A stretch of DNA of 64,000 bases from JAHBVH01 sp034437715 (GCA_034437715.1 DAOTTR010000161.1:1-64000); one strand, 5' to 3'; numbered from the stretch's first letter, positions 26,662-36,940 are shown. The notes: generated by a model not told the origin, from the sequence alone. Program-made: numbers and translations.

Positions 26662-27156
26662 ATGAAATTACGTTTGGCTATTTTATGGCTTGTCGCCATT
26701 GGCAGTTTACTCTTTGTTACCTACGCCATCTATGGCAAGGAAACCTTGATCAGCCGTGGCGAACCGATCTTTTTGGAATTGGCACCCGTCGATCCGCGTT
26801 CCTTGATTCAAGGCGATTATATGGCGCTCGATTACCGCATCGCGGCTGATCTAAACGGCGACGAGTTGCCCCCGCGCGGCAAGCTGGTGATTACGCGTGC
26901 CGAGAATGGTATCGTCTCCTTTGTACGGATTGATGACGGCACGCCGTTGACCGCCGACGAACGGCTGCTCAATTATTACAAACATGACTGGCGCGTAGAC
27001 CTAGGCGCACCCTCCTTTTTCTTTCAAGAAGGCACGGCGGATACTTATGTAACCGCCAAATATGGCGAACTACGGGTCGATCCAAGTGGTACGAGCATTT
27101 TGGTGGGGCTGCGCGACGCCGAGTTGCAGCCGTTAGCCCCGCCCAGTAGCGAGTAA
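26662..27156 (+). CDS. GDYXXLXY-domain protein
   Basis: A 164-residue protein with one N-terminal signal/anchor helix (LAILWLVAIGSLLFVTYAIY) and the naming motif GDYMALDY. The rest is beta-rich and presumably outside the membrane. ATG 26662 is preferred over GTG 26659 because AAAGGA lies 8 bases before it. It is the third gene of the DUF2157-DUF4401-GDYXXLXY operon. The motif makes the family assignment firm; the biochemical role is unknown. Confidence 0.88.
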   Translation: MKLRLAILWLVAIGSLLFVTYAIYGKETLISRGEPIFLELAPVDPRSLIQGDYMALDYRIAADLNGDELPPRGKLVITRAENGIVSFVRIDDGTPLTADERLLNYYKHDWRVDLGAPSFFFQEGTADTYVTAKYGELRVDPSGTSILVGLRDAELQPLAPPSSE

Positions 27157-27169
27157 CTTTCGGTAGGTC

Positions 27170-27218
27170 GTCAGGACTTCACTCTTTGCCCGATTGAGAG
27201 AAAGAGTGAAGTCTTGAC
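27170..27218. terminator. Hairpin between convergent genes
   Basis: 18-base arms (27170-27187 and 27201-27218; GTCAGGACTTCACTCTTT against its complement with one G-T type change) lie between two convergent stops. A bidirectional transcript end is likely, though there is no long T-run. Confidence 0.5.
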
Positions 27219-27241
27219 GTCACTGCATGGCGTTCATGAAG

Positions 27242-27640
27242 TTAGTTAAAGAGGCCGTTAAGCGCATCCCAGATCATATCCACCAATATTTCGCCAATTT
27301 GCAAGGTGATAAAGAGGAAGAGGCCAAAGCCGAGTACGACGCCAAGAATTAAGAAGGAAAGCTTGTATTCGAAAAAGATGGCTAGCGCCTGCCACCACTC
27401 CAGATGCCACACCGACCACACCATACCCCCCGCCGCGCGCACCGTTTCCATGACCCAATGGCCGTAAAAATAGGCACCAAACGCAAGGCTGATGCTCAAT
27501 AGCACGAAAAATCCTAGGAGAATAATATAATTTCTCCGGTCGGTTTGCTGCTCATATTGCTTTACGCGTGCGGCCATCTCTTCGAGCGTTGCATTGGCAA
27601 AGCTCGCATCAAATTCTCCGCGGCGAATCTTTTTGGACAT
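27242..27640 (-). CDS. Small two-helix membrane protein
   Basis: A 132-residue protein of unknown function. A charged N-terminus (residues 1-36) is followed by two long hydrophobic segments (YIILLGFFVLLSISLAFGAY and LSFLILGVVLGFGLFLFITL). AGGAG sits before the ATG. Not recognised as a named family. It is separated from the upstream minus-strand gene by about 115 bases. Confidence 0.65.
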   Translation of the reverse strand: MSKKIRRGEFDASFANATLEEMAARVKQYEQQTDRRNYIILLGFFVLLSISLAFGAYFYGHWVMETVRAAGGMVWSVWHLEWWQALAIFFEYKLSFLILGVVLGFGLFLFITLQIGEILVDMIWDALNGLFN

Positions 27641-27755
27641 ACTCTACTCCTACCTAGGTTTCTAGCTGCTAGCGTGATTTGGGCGCTAGAAACGTTCTAT
27701 CCATCATGCCATAGGGATTGCGTTGTGTGAAATTTCCAGTTTCCCCGTAAGCGCC

Positions 27756-28217
27756 CTAGAAAAGTTGCCACAAAGCATCCGAATTGTCCAACAGAAAAAC
27801 CAGCGCAAAAAGTAGGGCCAAAATCAAGGCCAGCAGAAGGGTGCGTCCCTGCGCAGATAGCTGGACGCGTGGACGCCAGGGAAGCGCTGGCAACGATGAT
27901 GGACTCGCTGATGCGCGCTGGTTGGCAATCGGGCGAAAGACAATGGTTGGCTCGTTGACACCATGTTCAACAGCCAGGATGACCATGTGACCAATCCAAT
28001 CCTGATCCAGCGAGCTGCCGACAATTTCGATCAAACTCTGTACTTGCCACTGATCGAGCAACAGCCGTTTGCGCGGAAATTCGCGCAGGTGGAGCAGCGG
28101 TTGCAAGCGTTCAACGCCTTGCCACGAAACATTCTGGATCGTGACCTGCACCTGGCCGCGCCCCACGTCTTTGGGGCCTAAACGGTAGTGTTCGTCGATG
28201 ACAGGTGAAATAGACAT
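27756..28217 (-). CDS. Tail-anchored protein of unknown function
   Basis: A 153-residue protein with a soluble N-terminal part of about 115 residues and a single C-terminal transmembrane segment (TLLLALILALLFALVFLLD), the plan of a tail-anchored protein facing the cytoplasm. Starting at MSISPVIDEHYRLGPKDVGR is preferred over a longer frame whose first 27 codons cross the intergenic region. No domain is recognised. It lies 82 bp after the Gfo/Idh gene on the same strand. Confidence 0.55.
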   Translation of the reverse strand: MSISPVIDEHYRLGPKDVGRGQVQVTIQNVSWQGVERLQPLLHLREFPRKRLLLDQWQVQSLIEIVGSSLDQDWIGHMVILAVEHGVNEPTIVFRPIANQRASASPSSLPALPWRPRVQLSAQGRTLLLALILALLFALVFLLDNSDALWQLF

Positions 28218-28298
28218 GGTGTTGATGGCAGTCAAGGCTCTGTAACAAAATGCTGGGCTACGTGCTACGCGAATTGTTACACATAGCACGCAGCGCAA

Positions 28299-29315
28299 TT
28301 ACACCAAGCGCACCGGGCGGCCCGTTGCCGCCGATTCATAGATGGCGAGAACACTACGCAAAAAGTTGCGGCTCTGTTCCAGCGACACAACCGGCGCTGC
28401 GCCATCCAGCAGGCAAGCTTCCATGACCTGTACTTCACAGATGTATGGATCAATGGCCGGGGTTACGATGGTTTCTGTTTTACCATCGCTGCCTGTAAAG
28501 GCCACTTGGCTCTCCTTGCCTTGCAGCCCTGGCTTCCACGGTTCCGCCACCACCAGCGTTCCCTGGTCGCCCACAATGTGTAACCCTTCGCGAAAAGGGG
28601 TGCGGAAGCCAGAGGTGATCTGTGCCACCACGCCATTGGCAAAGTGCAACTGGGCGCGCATGGCTACGTCTACGCCCGATTCGCCGATGATCTGGCTGGC
28701 CCAGACTTCGACTGGTGCCGCGCCCGCGCCGCCCGCCTGTGCCACCGCAAGGGCTGCGCTGTTAGGATAGACACCTACATCCCACAGTGAACCGCCATGC
28801 AATTGGGCATTCAAGCGAATGTTGGTCGCCCGTTCGGGTGGCAAATAAAAATGAAACCAACTGTTGATCTGTTGTAACGCGCCCACTTTCCCCGCTTGCA
28901 CCAACGACAATACCTGGCGCGTTTGTGGGTGATGAAGATACATAAAGGCTTCAAAGATCGTAACCCGATTGCGCTGGGCCGCGGCGCTGACCTGATCGAA
29001 ATCGGCCAAGGTGGTGACGAGCGGTTTTTCGCAGAGCACATGCTTGCCGGCGTCCGCTGCTTTGACCGTCCATTCGCGATGCAACAGGTTGGGCAGCGGA
29101 TTATAGATCACATCGATGTCTGGATCGGCGAGCAGGGCTTCATAGCTGCCATGGGCCTTGGCAATGCCATATTCCTTGGCATAGGCGGTGGCTTTGGCGC
29201 CATCGCGGCTGGCGACCGCCACAAGTTCGCTGCGTTCGGCTTGCTGCAAAGGGCCGATGAGGGCTTTGTTGATGTTGGCTGTGGAGAGCAGTCCCCACCG
29301 TACTTTCTTGGCCAT
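28299..29315 (-). CDS. Gfo/Idh/MocA family oxidoreductase
   Basis: A 338-residue NAD(P)-dependent oxidoreductase. It has an N-terminal Rossmann domain (VRWGLLSTANINKALIGPL), the catalytic EKP motif at residues 96-98 (HVLCEKPLVTT) and a C-terminal alpha/beta domain. It probably oxidises or reduces a sugar or cyclitol; it resembles the dihydrodiol/xylose dehydrogenase subgroup. The start is fixed by AAAGGAG five bases upstream; an earlier ATG (17 codons) is rejected. Possibly co-transcribed with the tail-anchored protein downstream. Confidence 0.88.
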   Translation of the reverse strand: MAKKVRWGLLSTANINKALIGPLQQAERSELVAVASRDGAKATAYAKEYGIAKAHGSYEALLADPDIDVIYNPLPNLLHREWTVKAADAGKHVLCEKPLVTTLADFDQVSAAAQRNRVTIFEAFMYLHHPQTRQVLSLVQAGKVGALQQINSWFHFYLPPERATNIRLNAQLHGGSLWDVGVYPNSAALAVAQAGGAGAAPVEVWASQIIGESGVDVAMRAQLHFANGVVAQITSGFRTPFREGLHIVGDQGTLVVAEPWKPGLQGKESQVAFTGSDGKTETIVTPAIDPYICEVQVMEACLLDGAAPVVSLEQSRNFLRSVLAIYESAATGRPVRLV

Positions 29316-29481
29316 AATGCTCCTTTGGTGATGGTGTCGTGGGTGATTGGTTGGTTGATCAACCAACTATGCGCTTATTTTACCAGCAATTACCGTAAAG
29401 GGGAGAAGGTGAAACTGGCGCAACGCAATCCGATAGGGCAATCAAGACTTTCGGGCAAGCAATTTTCCCATGCGATCTTTG

Positions 29482-31608
29482 TCAAGGCACCGTTATGGTG
29501 ACCGGAGACACCCCTGTGGACGTAGCGAGTGGCGATACTATGTTTGCGGGGTTGATTGGCTGATCGGTCAGATGCTTGCTCTCTTCTGCTTGTACCAATT
29601 GGCTGGGAACTTGATAGATGACATACATCAGGTTGTGCGCGCTGTCAAAGCGCTCTTGTAGCGTGCCATTGGGCAGCCGGTTTTTCACGGCTTCGATCTC
29701 CCCCAGCTGGTGGAGTAAGAAAATGACGACTACGCCTTGTTTTGCCGTTTGCGTTTGCGCCAGTGTGGGCAGATCATCGACTTGTTCTACGTTATACCGT
29801 TCTGTCCCACGCGCGATAAAACGGAGTGTACTATACTCTGCATAGAGATGGGGTGCGCCAAAGAGATAAAACTTATTTGCGTTGCCAAGTGCGCGTATGT
29901 CAGAGGCCAAGTTGATTGGCATGGCACGGGGTTGGCTGTGGGCATAGGTAACGAAATAGGTGGTGAAATTTATCTGTAAAGTGATCACACCCATGAGCAA
30001 TGCCATGCCCAGTGCTCCCCATCGGCTGCCAGTGGACCAAATGGGTTGTGCGAAATTGAATAACCGTTGCAGCAAGATGCCACCAATCACATAGATCGAT
30101 GTGATGCTGACGATCAAGCGGGGGCCATTGGGCGCGTCGTTGGTGATTACCCCGGCCAATACCACGCCCAGACCAAACCACGCCAGGATCGCAAATTCCT
30201 GAAAGCGGTAGATGCGCGCCAGCACAACCCCCAGCCCCAGCCAAAACAGTATGACGGTGATCGGGTCAAACGCGGGGAGGTCGGCCAAATAAAAAGCGGA
30301 CTTGTCGCCACCGCGCGCAAAGAGGCTGGCATTGCGCTGCACCTGTTCCCAGATCAGCTTGGCAATATCATCTGGCCAGACCGCTTGTGGCCCCAATGTG
30401 TGCGCCATGCCCGCTGGATTGAGAATGCTGACACCTTGGGTCCGGTTCAAAAAGGCAGGCAGGTTGCGACTATAGTGCGCAGCCAAGGGCGCATAGGCCA
30501 CAAAGACGGCGACGACCAAGATCAGAAGCTGGGCAAAGGTAACTTTGCGCTTCACCAGTAGAAACAGCAAAAGCGGCACGGCAACGGCCAGCAACAAGCG
30601 TGAGCCATAATAAAAATATTGGCTAAATCCCATTGCCAGACCCGCCCAGATGTACGGTACCAATGGCCCGATCAACTGGCCGCGCTGGGTGTTGCCGTCA
30701 ACGGCCAGGGTTTGTACTCGACAGGTTCGCTCGGCCGCCAGCAGCAGCATGAGGATGAAGAAAGCCATGAACCAAACGGTCTCGATATTGTTGAGCGCAA
30801 TCCGGCTGTACTGAATATGCAAATGGGAGATCGCCAGCAACCACCCCGCGGCAATTCCCGCCACACGTCCCCACCCTATGCGCCCTATGCCATAGACCAC
30901 TGGCACACAGAGCGCCCCGAAAATTGCCGAAAGCGTACGCAACCCCGTCAGCGACTCGCCGAAAAGCCACATGGCCCCAGCCTGGAAATAGTGAAAGAGC
31001 GTCGGGTGATCGAGAAAGGCTGTGGTGAAGAGCGGTAGCGGCATCGGGCTGATGCCGCTAGTGGGTCCATGCAGCGCCAGCAGGGCCAACATGCCCATTT
31101 CGCCTTCATCACCATGCATGGTGGGCAAGAAATCATTCAACCGATAGAGCCGCAGCGCTAGGGCCACCCCGGTAATCGCGCCCACAATCAGCCAATCTAG
31201 GCGATCGAAAATCGGCATTCGCGGCGATGCTTTTCCATCCTCACCGTTTTGGGGAAGACTTTCTGACTGTTTTAACTGACGATCATGCAGGATTCCAGCG
31301 ATGACTATGACGAGCAGGCCAGCCAACCATAGGTAACCACTGGTGAAATCGAATGGATCCTGTAGAAATTGGCGCGTGGCAAGGCTTGCGAGAAAAATGG
31401 CCGATATTGTGAGAATAAGCCAACGATAGCGCTTGACATTGGCAGCAAGCATTTGTTGGCTCTCTTGTTGATAGGCGAGGCGACCAAAAAGATTATTCGC
31501 TGCTAGCAATGTTGCAATAGTTGCCGTAATCAAGCTGACTAGGTTGCCACTGATCGCCCCATAGATACCGGCACAGATTGCAATACAAAAGAGCAGAAGT
31601 TGGATCAT
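29482..31608 (-). CDS. GT39-like membrane glycosyltransferase
   Basis: A 708-residue polytopic membrane protein with about twelve transmembrane helices. The first extracytoplasmic loop holds LPTMHGDEGEMGML, the acidic Asp-Glu site of GT39/PMT (ArnT-like) enzymes that transfer sugars from polyprenyl-phosphate carriers. The C-terminal soluble domain is about 130 residues. The two extra N-terminal helices and a charged linker before the catalytic part are unusual. Probably decorates lipids or proteins at the cell surface; the acceptor is unknown. Confidence 0.8.
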   Translation of the reverse strand: MIQLLLFCIAICAGIYGAISGNLVSLITATIATLLAANNLFGRLAYQQESQQMLAANVKRYRWLILTISAIFLASLATRQFLQDPFDFTSGYLWLAGLLVIVIAGILHDRQLKQSESLPQNGEDGKASPRMPIFDRLDWLIVGAITGVALALRLYRLNDFLPTMHGDEGEMGMLALLALHGPTSGISPMPLPLFTTAFLDHPTLFHYFQAGAMWLFGESLTGLRTLSAIFGALCVPVVYGIGRIGWGRVAGIAAGWLLAISHLHIQYSRIALNNIETVWFMAFFILMLLLAAERTCRVQTLAVDGNTQRGQLIGPLVPYIWAGLAMGFSQYFYYGSRLLLAVAVPLLLFLLVKRKVTFAQLLILVVAVFVAYAPLAAHYSRNLPAFLNRTQGVSILNPAGMAHTLGPQAVWPDDIAKLIWEQVQRNASLFARGGDKSAFYLADLPAFDPITVILFWLGLGVVLARIYRFQEFAILAWFGLGVVLAGVITNDAPNGPRLIVSITSIYVIGGILLQRLFNFAQPIWSTGSRWGALGMALLMGVITLQINFTTYFVTYAHSQPRAMPINLASDIRALGNANKFYLFGAPHLYAEYSTLRFIARGTERYNVEQVDDLPTLAQTQTAKQGVVVIFLLHQLGEIEAVKNRLPNGTLQERFDSAHNLMYVIYQVPSQLVQAEESKHLTDQPINPANIVSPLATSTGVSPVTITVP

Positions 31609-32019
31609 TATGGTGATTTACTTGTCGTAAGAGGTAATGGCAAAGTAGCTTGACAAAGATGGTTGTTTTGTTGGAATTAAAGTTATTTTATCATAGTGCA
31701 AGTCTGGTTGCAACCTATTTCGGAAAATGTAAGTTTATATTTAGCTTGCATTTTCTGCTTTGTTGGCCCTTTATCCCACGCAAACCCAACCCGTGGTTTT
31801 GCTGGGAACAATCCACTTCCTCTGTCCGTCTCCATATCACGACGCACGTGCGCAGCTCAGTCCACAAACAAAACACGTTCATTTGTATTTTTTATAGCGC
31901 CTGCGGCATTCCGAGCACGGGCCACAAGTACGCGGTAAATCAGTAGATCTACACTTCTTGCCCGAAATGCAACGATTAGGCAGGCGTTGCTTGTGTTGAA
32001 AATTAGCAGAGAAGGAGTA

Positions 32020-34365
32020 ATGAGTATGCCACGTTTGTCATGTGCTACCATTAAATCGTTGATCGCAGTAAGTCTTTGGGTAATGGTACTGTTAGCCGTC
32101 GGCGACGCGTCTTTGGCTTTGGCGCAAGGGATCATCATCGATCCACCACCGGGTGGGCCACCATTGCCCAGTCCATTGCCCATGCCACTTGTGGCGGATC
32201 CGCTTCGCATTGAAGAGCAACGTGTCGATGTTGTGATCGACGGCCCCCTGGCCCAGGTTCATTTGACCCAGGTAATCCGTAACCATTCTGCACAGACGGT
32301 TGAAGGTAGCTATGTCTTCCCGCTGCCCGCAGACGCCGCCATCAGCGACTTTCAGATGACGGTCGATGGTCAGGTGGTCGAGGGGCAGATCCTCACCAAA
32401 GAGGAAGCGCGCCGTACCTATGAGGAGATCGTGCGCCAACAGCGCGACCCGGCGCTGCTACAATACATTGGCCACGATCTCTTTCAGGTTAATGTCTTTC
32501 CCATTCCTGCCGGGGCGACACGCAAGCTAGAACTGAATTATTCCCAGATTCTGGACGTGCGCGATGGCCTGTATCAATTCCGCTATCCTCTGCAGATGCG
32601 CCAAACCAGCGCTGCACCAATTCAATCGCTGGCATTGGCGATTACGATCCGGAATCAGCCTGGCCTGCGCACCCTCTATAGCCCGAATTATGACATTACG
32701 GTGGTGCGTGCCTCCGACGCCAGCGCCCAAGTCAGCTATCAGGCGACCGATGCCCGCCCCGATCAGGATTTTGTGCTCTATTTTGGGGCCGATGAACAAG
32801 CCGTTGGTCTTAACATCCTCAGCTACAAACCGGCTGGCGAAGATGGGTACTTTGTGCTCCTCGCGGCCCCCAGTGTGGAAACTGAGACCGATGCGATTGT
32901 CGCGCGCGATCTGATCATGGTGTTGGATATTTCTGGCTCGATGCAAGGCGAAAAGCTCGAACAAGCCAAAGCCGCTGTGCACTACGTTGTGGATCATTTG
33001 CATGAGGCTGACCGCTTTAACTTGATCGCCTTTAGCACGGGTGTCCGCCTTTGGCAAACGCAACTGCAACCGGTGACGACCGACAACATACAAGATGCCC
33101 ATGCGTGGATCGATGGGTTGGCGGCAACGGGCAGCACCGATATTAACCGCGCTTTGTTGGAAGCATTGGCCCAACTTGGCACCGAGCAAGCGACCCGTCT
33201 AGCCTATCTGCTCTTCTTGACCGACGGCTTGCCAACCCAGGGCGAAACTGATATTGCGCGTATTCTGGATAATGCACGCAACAATCGGCCCCAAGATGTG
33301 CAGCTCCGCCTCTTTCCCTTTGGTGTCGGTTTTGATGTCAACACCGAGCTATTGGACACCCTGAGCCGTGAACTGGGTGGCCGCAGCAGCTATGTCCAAC
33401 CCAACGAGCGGATTGATGAGGAGGTCAGCCACTTTTATGCCGCTATCAGCACGCCGGTGTTGAGCGATGTAACGCTCGCCTTCGCCGGTGATCTTGTCAT
33501 GGATGATCTCTATCCTACGCCCCTGCCCGATCTTTTTGCTGGCGAGCAGTTGGTGATCGCCGGGCGTTATCATCGCACAGCATCGGATGCTGGAACCCCG
33601 GTCGATGTCACTCTGCGCGGCAAGATTAATGGGACGCGCATCACCTATCACTATCCGGCCCAACAGCTTGTGGCGGCGGGTGGTGAACCGGCAGTGGCTC
33701 GGCTATGGGCGGCGCGCAAGATCAGCGCGCTATTGGATCAGGCGCGCGTCACAGGGCCGGCCCAGGAACTGATCGATGCAATTGTCGAACTGAGCTTGCA
33801 ATATGGCATTGTAACGCCCTATACCTCGGCCTTTGTGCCAGAGCCAACGGGTGCGATCGATGGACAGGCGGACAATCGTGTACCCGGTGGTAGCGAAGAC
33901 AGCGCGGCGCTTTCCGCCGTCCCCCAAGATCTATCACGCGAAGGCGTGTCGGGTGCCATGTCTTCCCAAATGCGGCTCGATAGCTACGCCAAGGTTGGGC
34001 AAGCAGCCGTCGAGGCAAGTGTGCGCTTGGATGAATTGGCGAACGCATCGGTCATCCAAAATGACCAACGTATGCGTTTTATCAATGGACGCACATTTAT
34101 CGGGCGTAGCGTGGTCGAAGGATCGGCGCAAATGGAGTTGACGTTGTGGGTTGATACGTTATACACTGATGATATGATGCTCGAAACCGTGCAATTTGGG
34201 GGCGATTGCTATTTTGCACTGGCCGCAGCACCAGAGTTGGCCGCCTGGTTGGCGCTATCACCCGATCTCATTCTTGTACGTGATGCGACAACGGCCTTGC
34301 GGATCACAACTGTTCCGGCAGCCATACAAGAGCAGACTTGTCCTGTATGGCGTTCTGACAAATGA
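32020..34365 (+). CDS. VIT and vWA domain surface protein
   Basis: A 781-residue exported protein. It has a signal peptide (SLWVMVLLAVGDASLALAQG), a Pro-rich spacer and a VIT domain (EEQRVDVVIDGPLAQVHLTQ ... GSYVFPLPADAAI). A vWA domain follows, with the intact MIDAS start DISGSMQGE near residue 302. The C-terminal region of about 330 residues ends in a beta-rich module. Relatives act in adhesion or as inter-alpha-inhibitor-like scaffolds. ATG 32020 is chosen because GAAGGAG lies five bases before it. The 411-bp interval upstream (31609-32019) shows nothing else I can support. Confidence 0.88.
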   Translation: MSMPRLSCATIKSLIAVSLWVMVLLAVGDASLALAQGIIIDPPPGGPPLPSPLPMPLVADPLRIEEQRVDVVIDGPLAQVHLTQVIRNHSAQTVEGSYVFPLPADAAISDFQMTVDGQVVEGQILTKEEARRTYEEIVRQQRDPALLQYIGHDLFQVNVFPIPAGATRKLELNYSQILDVRDGLYQFRYPLQMRQTSAAPIQSLALAITIRNQPGLRTLYSPNYDITVVRASDASAQVSYQATDARPDQDFVLYFGADEQAVGLNILSYKPAGEDGYFVLLAAPSVETETDAIVARDLIMVLDISGSMQGEKLEQAKAAVHYVVDHLHEADRFNLIAFSTGVRLWQTQLQPVTTDNIQDAHAWIDGLAATGSTDINRALLEALAQLGTEQATRLAYLLFLTDGLPTQGETDIARILDNARNNRPQDVQLRLFPFGVGFDVNTELLDTLSRELGGRSSYVQPNERIDEEVSHFYAAISTPVLSDVTLAFAGDLVMDDLYPTPLPDLFAGEQLVIAGRYHRTASDAGTPVDVTLRGKINGTRITYHYPAQQLVAAGGEPAVARLWAARKISALLDQARVTGPAQELIDAIVELSLQYGIVTPYTSAFVPEPTGAIDGQADNRVPGGSEDSAALSAVPQDLSREGVSGAMSSQMRLDSYAKVGQAAVEASVRLDELANASVIQNDQRMRFINGRTFIGRSVVEGSAQMELTLWVDTLYTDDMMLETVQFGGDCYFALAAAPELAAWLALSPDLILVRDATTALRITTVPAAIQEQTCPVWRSDK

Positions 34366-34606
34366 TAGCGTAACGCATGATGATTTCTCAGAACAGAGCA
34401 GCAATTAGTCCGTAGAAATCTAAGCGTTTTCACTTGGGAACAGTCATAATATCCGTATAACTGCATACAGACCAGCGAACCATTCTGGTTTATACTTCGT
34501 CTTGAAGGGTGCCGGCAATCTTGTACGAACAAAAAAGAGAGCGGTCTGCCCACTGGCAACGACGACGTTGACGACCATAGTACTTCTACTTCTGATCCAC
34601 TGCTGG

Positions 34607-34648
34607 AGGGGGCTAACCGATCAAGGGTTGGGCCCCCTTTGTTTTTTT
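34607..34648 (+). terminator. Rho-independent terminator, 240 bp after the VIT/vWA gene
   Basis: AGGGGGC (34607-34613) plus TAACC pairs with GGGTT and GCCCCCT (34632-34638), followed by a T-rich run to 34648. No gene immediately precedes it: 34366-34606 shows no convincing frame, so it ends either a long 3' UTR or an unannotated RNA. The remaining 200 bp up to prkA show no further feature. Confidence 0.75.
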
Positions 34649-34850
34649 GCAGGTACGCGCTATCGATACACAGGAACGATCGGTAAAACGATAGGCAAAT
34701 TGTGGAAAACTTCATCGGTACGTTCTGATTGAAACAAATTAACACAATTTGTGGCTTATCGTCGTACGTAGGTTCTCGGAAAATTTTGTATGTCGGCCTC
34801 ACCCGCGAGGCTGAAACGAGTTTTCTGGATTTCTATAATTGAGGTGAAAA

Positions 34851-36896
34851 ATGAATATGAACGGCCAAAGTTTGATTGACTTAGTACGCGACATGCAGGA
34901 TGTGTCCACCTTTCGCAATCAACATTGGGAAGGGTCGTTTGCTCAATATCTCGAAATTGTCCACAAAAACCCCCAGATCGCCCGCACCGCCTTCCAGCGT
35001 TTGTACGACATGATCATGTCGTACGATTCCACAAGCTACATGAGTTTCCGTCAGGAATTGCTGCACTATAAGTTTTTCGATGATCCCTTTGATGATGGCC
35101 GTGACGCCATCTTTGGCCTTGACCCGGCCCTGATGGAACTGGTGCAAGTTTTTCAATCGGCGGCGCGTGGCTATGGTACCGAACGGCGTGTGCTGCTATT
35201 GCATGGCCCGGTGGGCAGCGCCAAGAGTACAATTGCACGGCTGATCAAAAAGGGGCTGGAAGCCTATTCCAAGATCGACGAAGGTGCGCTTTACACCTTG
35301 ACTTGGGAGACCGAAGATGGCCCCATGGATTGCCCCATGCACGAGGAACCACTGCGTCTGATTCCACTCGCGTTGCGCCCCAAGATTCTTGCCGAATTAA
35401 ATACCAACAATATCTCCGATTATAAGATCACCATCAAAGGCGAACTGTGCCCGGCGTGCCGTTATCTCTATCGCAACCTGATGGAACGCTATCAGGGCGA
35501 TTGGGGCAAAATGATCGAGCATGTGCGTGTGCGCCGCCTGATTCTGTCCGAGCAAGATCGGGTGGGGATTGGCACTTTCCAGCCCAAGGATGAGAAGAAT
35601 CAAGACTCGACCGAGCTCACCGGCGACATCAACTATCGCAAGATCGCCGAATATGGCTCTGATTCTGACCCGCGCGCCTTCAATTTTGACGGCGAGCTCA
35701 ATATTGCCAACCGCGGCGTTGTCGAATTTATCGAGCTGCTTAAGCTGGATGTGGCCTTTCTCTATGATTTGTTGACCGCCTCGCAGGAACACAAGATTAA
35801 ACCCAAGAAGTTTGCCCAAACCGACATTGACGAGGTGATCATCGGCCATACGAATGAGCCGGAGTACCGCAAGCTGCTCGCCAACGAGTACATGGAAGCG
35901 TTGCGCGACCGCACCGTCAAGATCGATGTGCCCTATGTCACGCGCTTCCGCGATGAGGTGCATATTTATGAGCGTGATTTCAACCGGCGCACCGTGGTGG
36001 GCAAGCATATTGCGCCGCATACGCTGGAGATCGCGGCTATGTGGGCCATTCTCACCCGCTTGGAAGAGCCGAAACATGCCAGCCTGACCTTGATGCAAAA
36101 GCTGAAGCTATACGATGGCCGTTCGCTGCCCGGCTTTACCGAGGATACGGTGCGCGAACTCAGGGCGAATGCCGGCCAAGAAGGCATGCAGGGTATCTCG
36201 CCCCGCTATATTCAGGACAAGCTTTCCAATGCCTTGGTGACCCACGGTGCGTTGGGCTGTCTCAACCCTTTTGTGGTGCTGCGCGAATTAGAGTCGGGGC
36301 TCAAACATCACTCGTTGATTACGAATGAGCGCGATCGTGAGCGCTTTGGTTTGCTGCTCAGCGAGGTGCGCGAAGAGTATGACGAAATGGTAAAAAACGA
36401 GGTGCAGCGCGCGATCACAGCCGATGAATCGGCGATTCGACGCTTGGCGGGCAACTATATTGATAACCTCAAAGCCTATACGCAGCGCGAAAAGGTCAAG
36501 AACCCTTTTACGGGCCGCGACGAAGAACCCGATGAACGACTCATGCGCTCGATCGAAGAGAAGATCGACATTCCTGTCAGCCGTAAGGATGATTTCCGCC
36601 GGGAGATCATGAATTATATTGGGGCCATGGCGATTGATGGCCGTCGCTTTGAATGGGATTCCAATGAGCGTTTGCGCAAGGCGTTAGAACTGAAGCTTTT
36701 CGAGGACCAAAAGGACAGCATCAAGCTCACCAGTTTGGTCAGCAGTGTGATCGACCAGGATACCCAGGAGAAGATCGCAGTAGTGAAAGCCCGCCTCATT
36801 AAAAACTTTGGCTACTGTGATATCTGTGCAACCGACGTTTTGAATTATGTCGCCAGCATCTTTGCCCGTGGCGATGTCAAATCGCGGATGAACTAG
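34851..36896 (+). CDS. prkA: PrkA-type serine protein kinase / AAA+ protein
   Basis: A 681-residue PrkA/YeaG protein. The N-terminal AAA+ core has Walker A GPVGSAKST (residues 119-127) and the PrkA C-terminal domain follows, covering the full family length. It phosphorylates protein substrates or acts as an AAA+ protease-like factor under nutrient stress or sporulation-like conditions. Two Cys pairs (DCPMH and CPACRY) mark a Zn-like insertion in the AAA part. It is first in the conserved prkA - DUF444 - spoVR operon; the next gene starts 168 bp later. Confidence 0.95.
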   Translation: MNMNGQSLIDLVRDMQDVSTFRNQHWEGSFAQYLEIVHKNPQIARTAFQRLYDMIMSYDSTSYMSFRQELLHYKFFDDPFDDGRDAIFGLDPALMELVQVFQSAARGYGTERRVLLLHGPVGSAKSTIARLIKKGLEAYSKIDEGALYTLTWETEDGPMDCPMHEEPLRLIPLALRPKILAELNTNNISDYKITIKGELCPACRYLYRNLMERYQGDWGKMIEHVRVRRLILSEQDRVGIGTFQPKDEKNQDSTELTGDINYRKIAEYGSDSDPRAFNFDGELNIANRGVVEFIELLKLDVAFLYDLLTASQEHKIKPKKFAQTDIDEVIIGHTNEPEYRKLLANEYMEALRDRTVKIDVPYVTRFRDEVHIYERDFNRRTVVGKHIAPHTLEIAAMWAILTRLEEPKHASLTLMQKLKLYDGRSLPGFTEDTVRELRANAGQEGMQGISPRYIQDKLSNALVTHGALGCLNPFVVLRELESGLKHHSLITNERDRERFGLLLSEVREEYDEMVKNEVQRAITADESAIRRLAGNYIDNLKAYTQREKVKNPFTGRDEEPDERLMRSIEEKIDIPVSRKDDFRREIMNYIGAMAIDGRRFEWDSNERLRKALELKLFEDQKDSIKLTSLVSSVIDQDTQEKIAVVKARLIKNFGYCDICATDVLNYVASIFARGDVKSRMN

Positions 36897-36940
36897 TGTT
36901 TTGGCAAGTATGGTGTGATAGATAGGCAGAACGAAGAATT

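Noticed and set aside
34209..34802. 197-codon minus-strand frame after the VIT/vWA gene
   Set aside because: It overlaps the VIT/vWA C-terminus and the terminator, has biased composition and no recognisable domain.
35397..36098. 233-codon minus-strand frame within prkA
   Set aside because: Antisense shadow of the well-conserved prkA; no ribosome site or domain.
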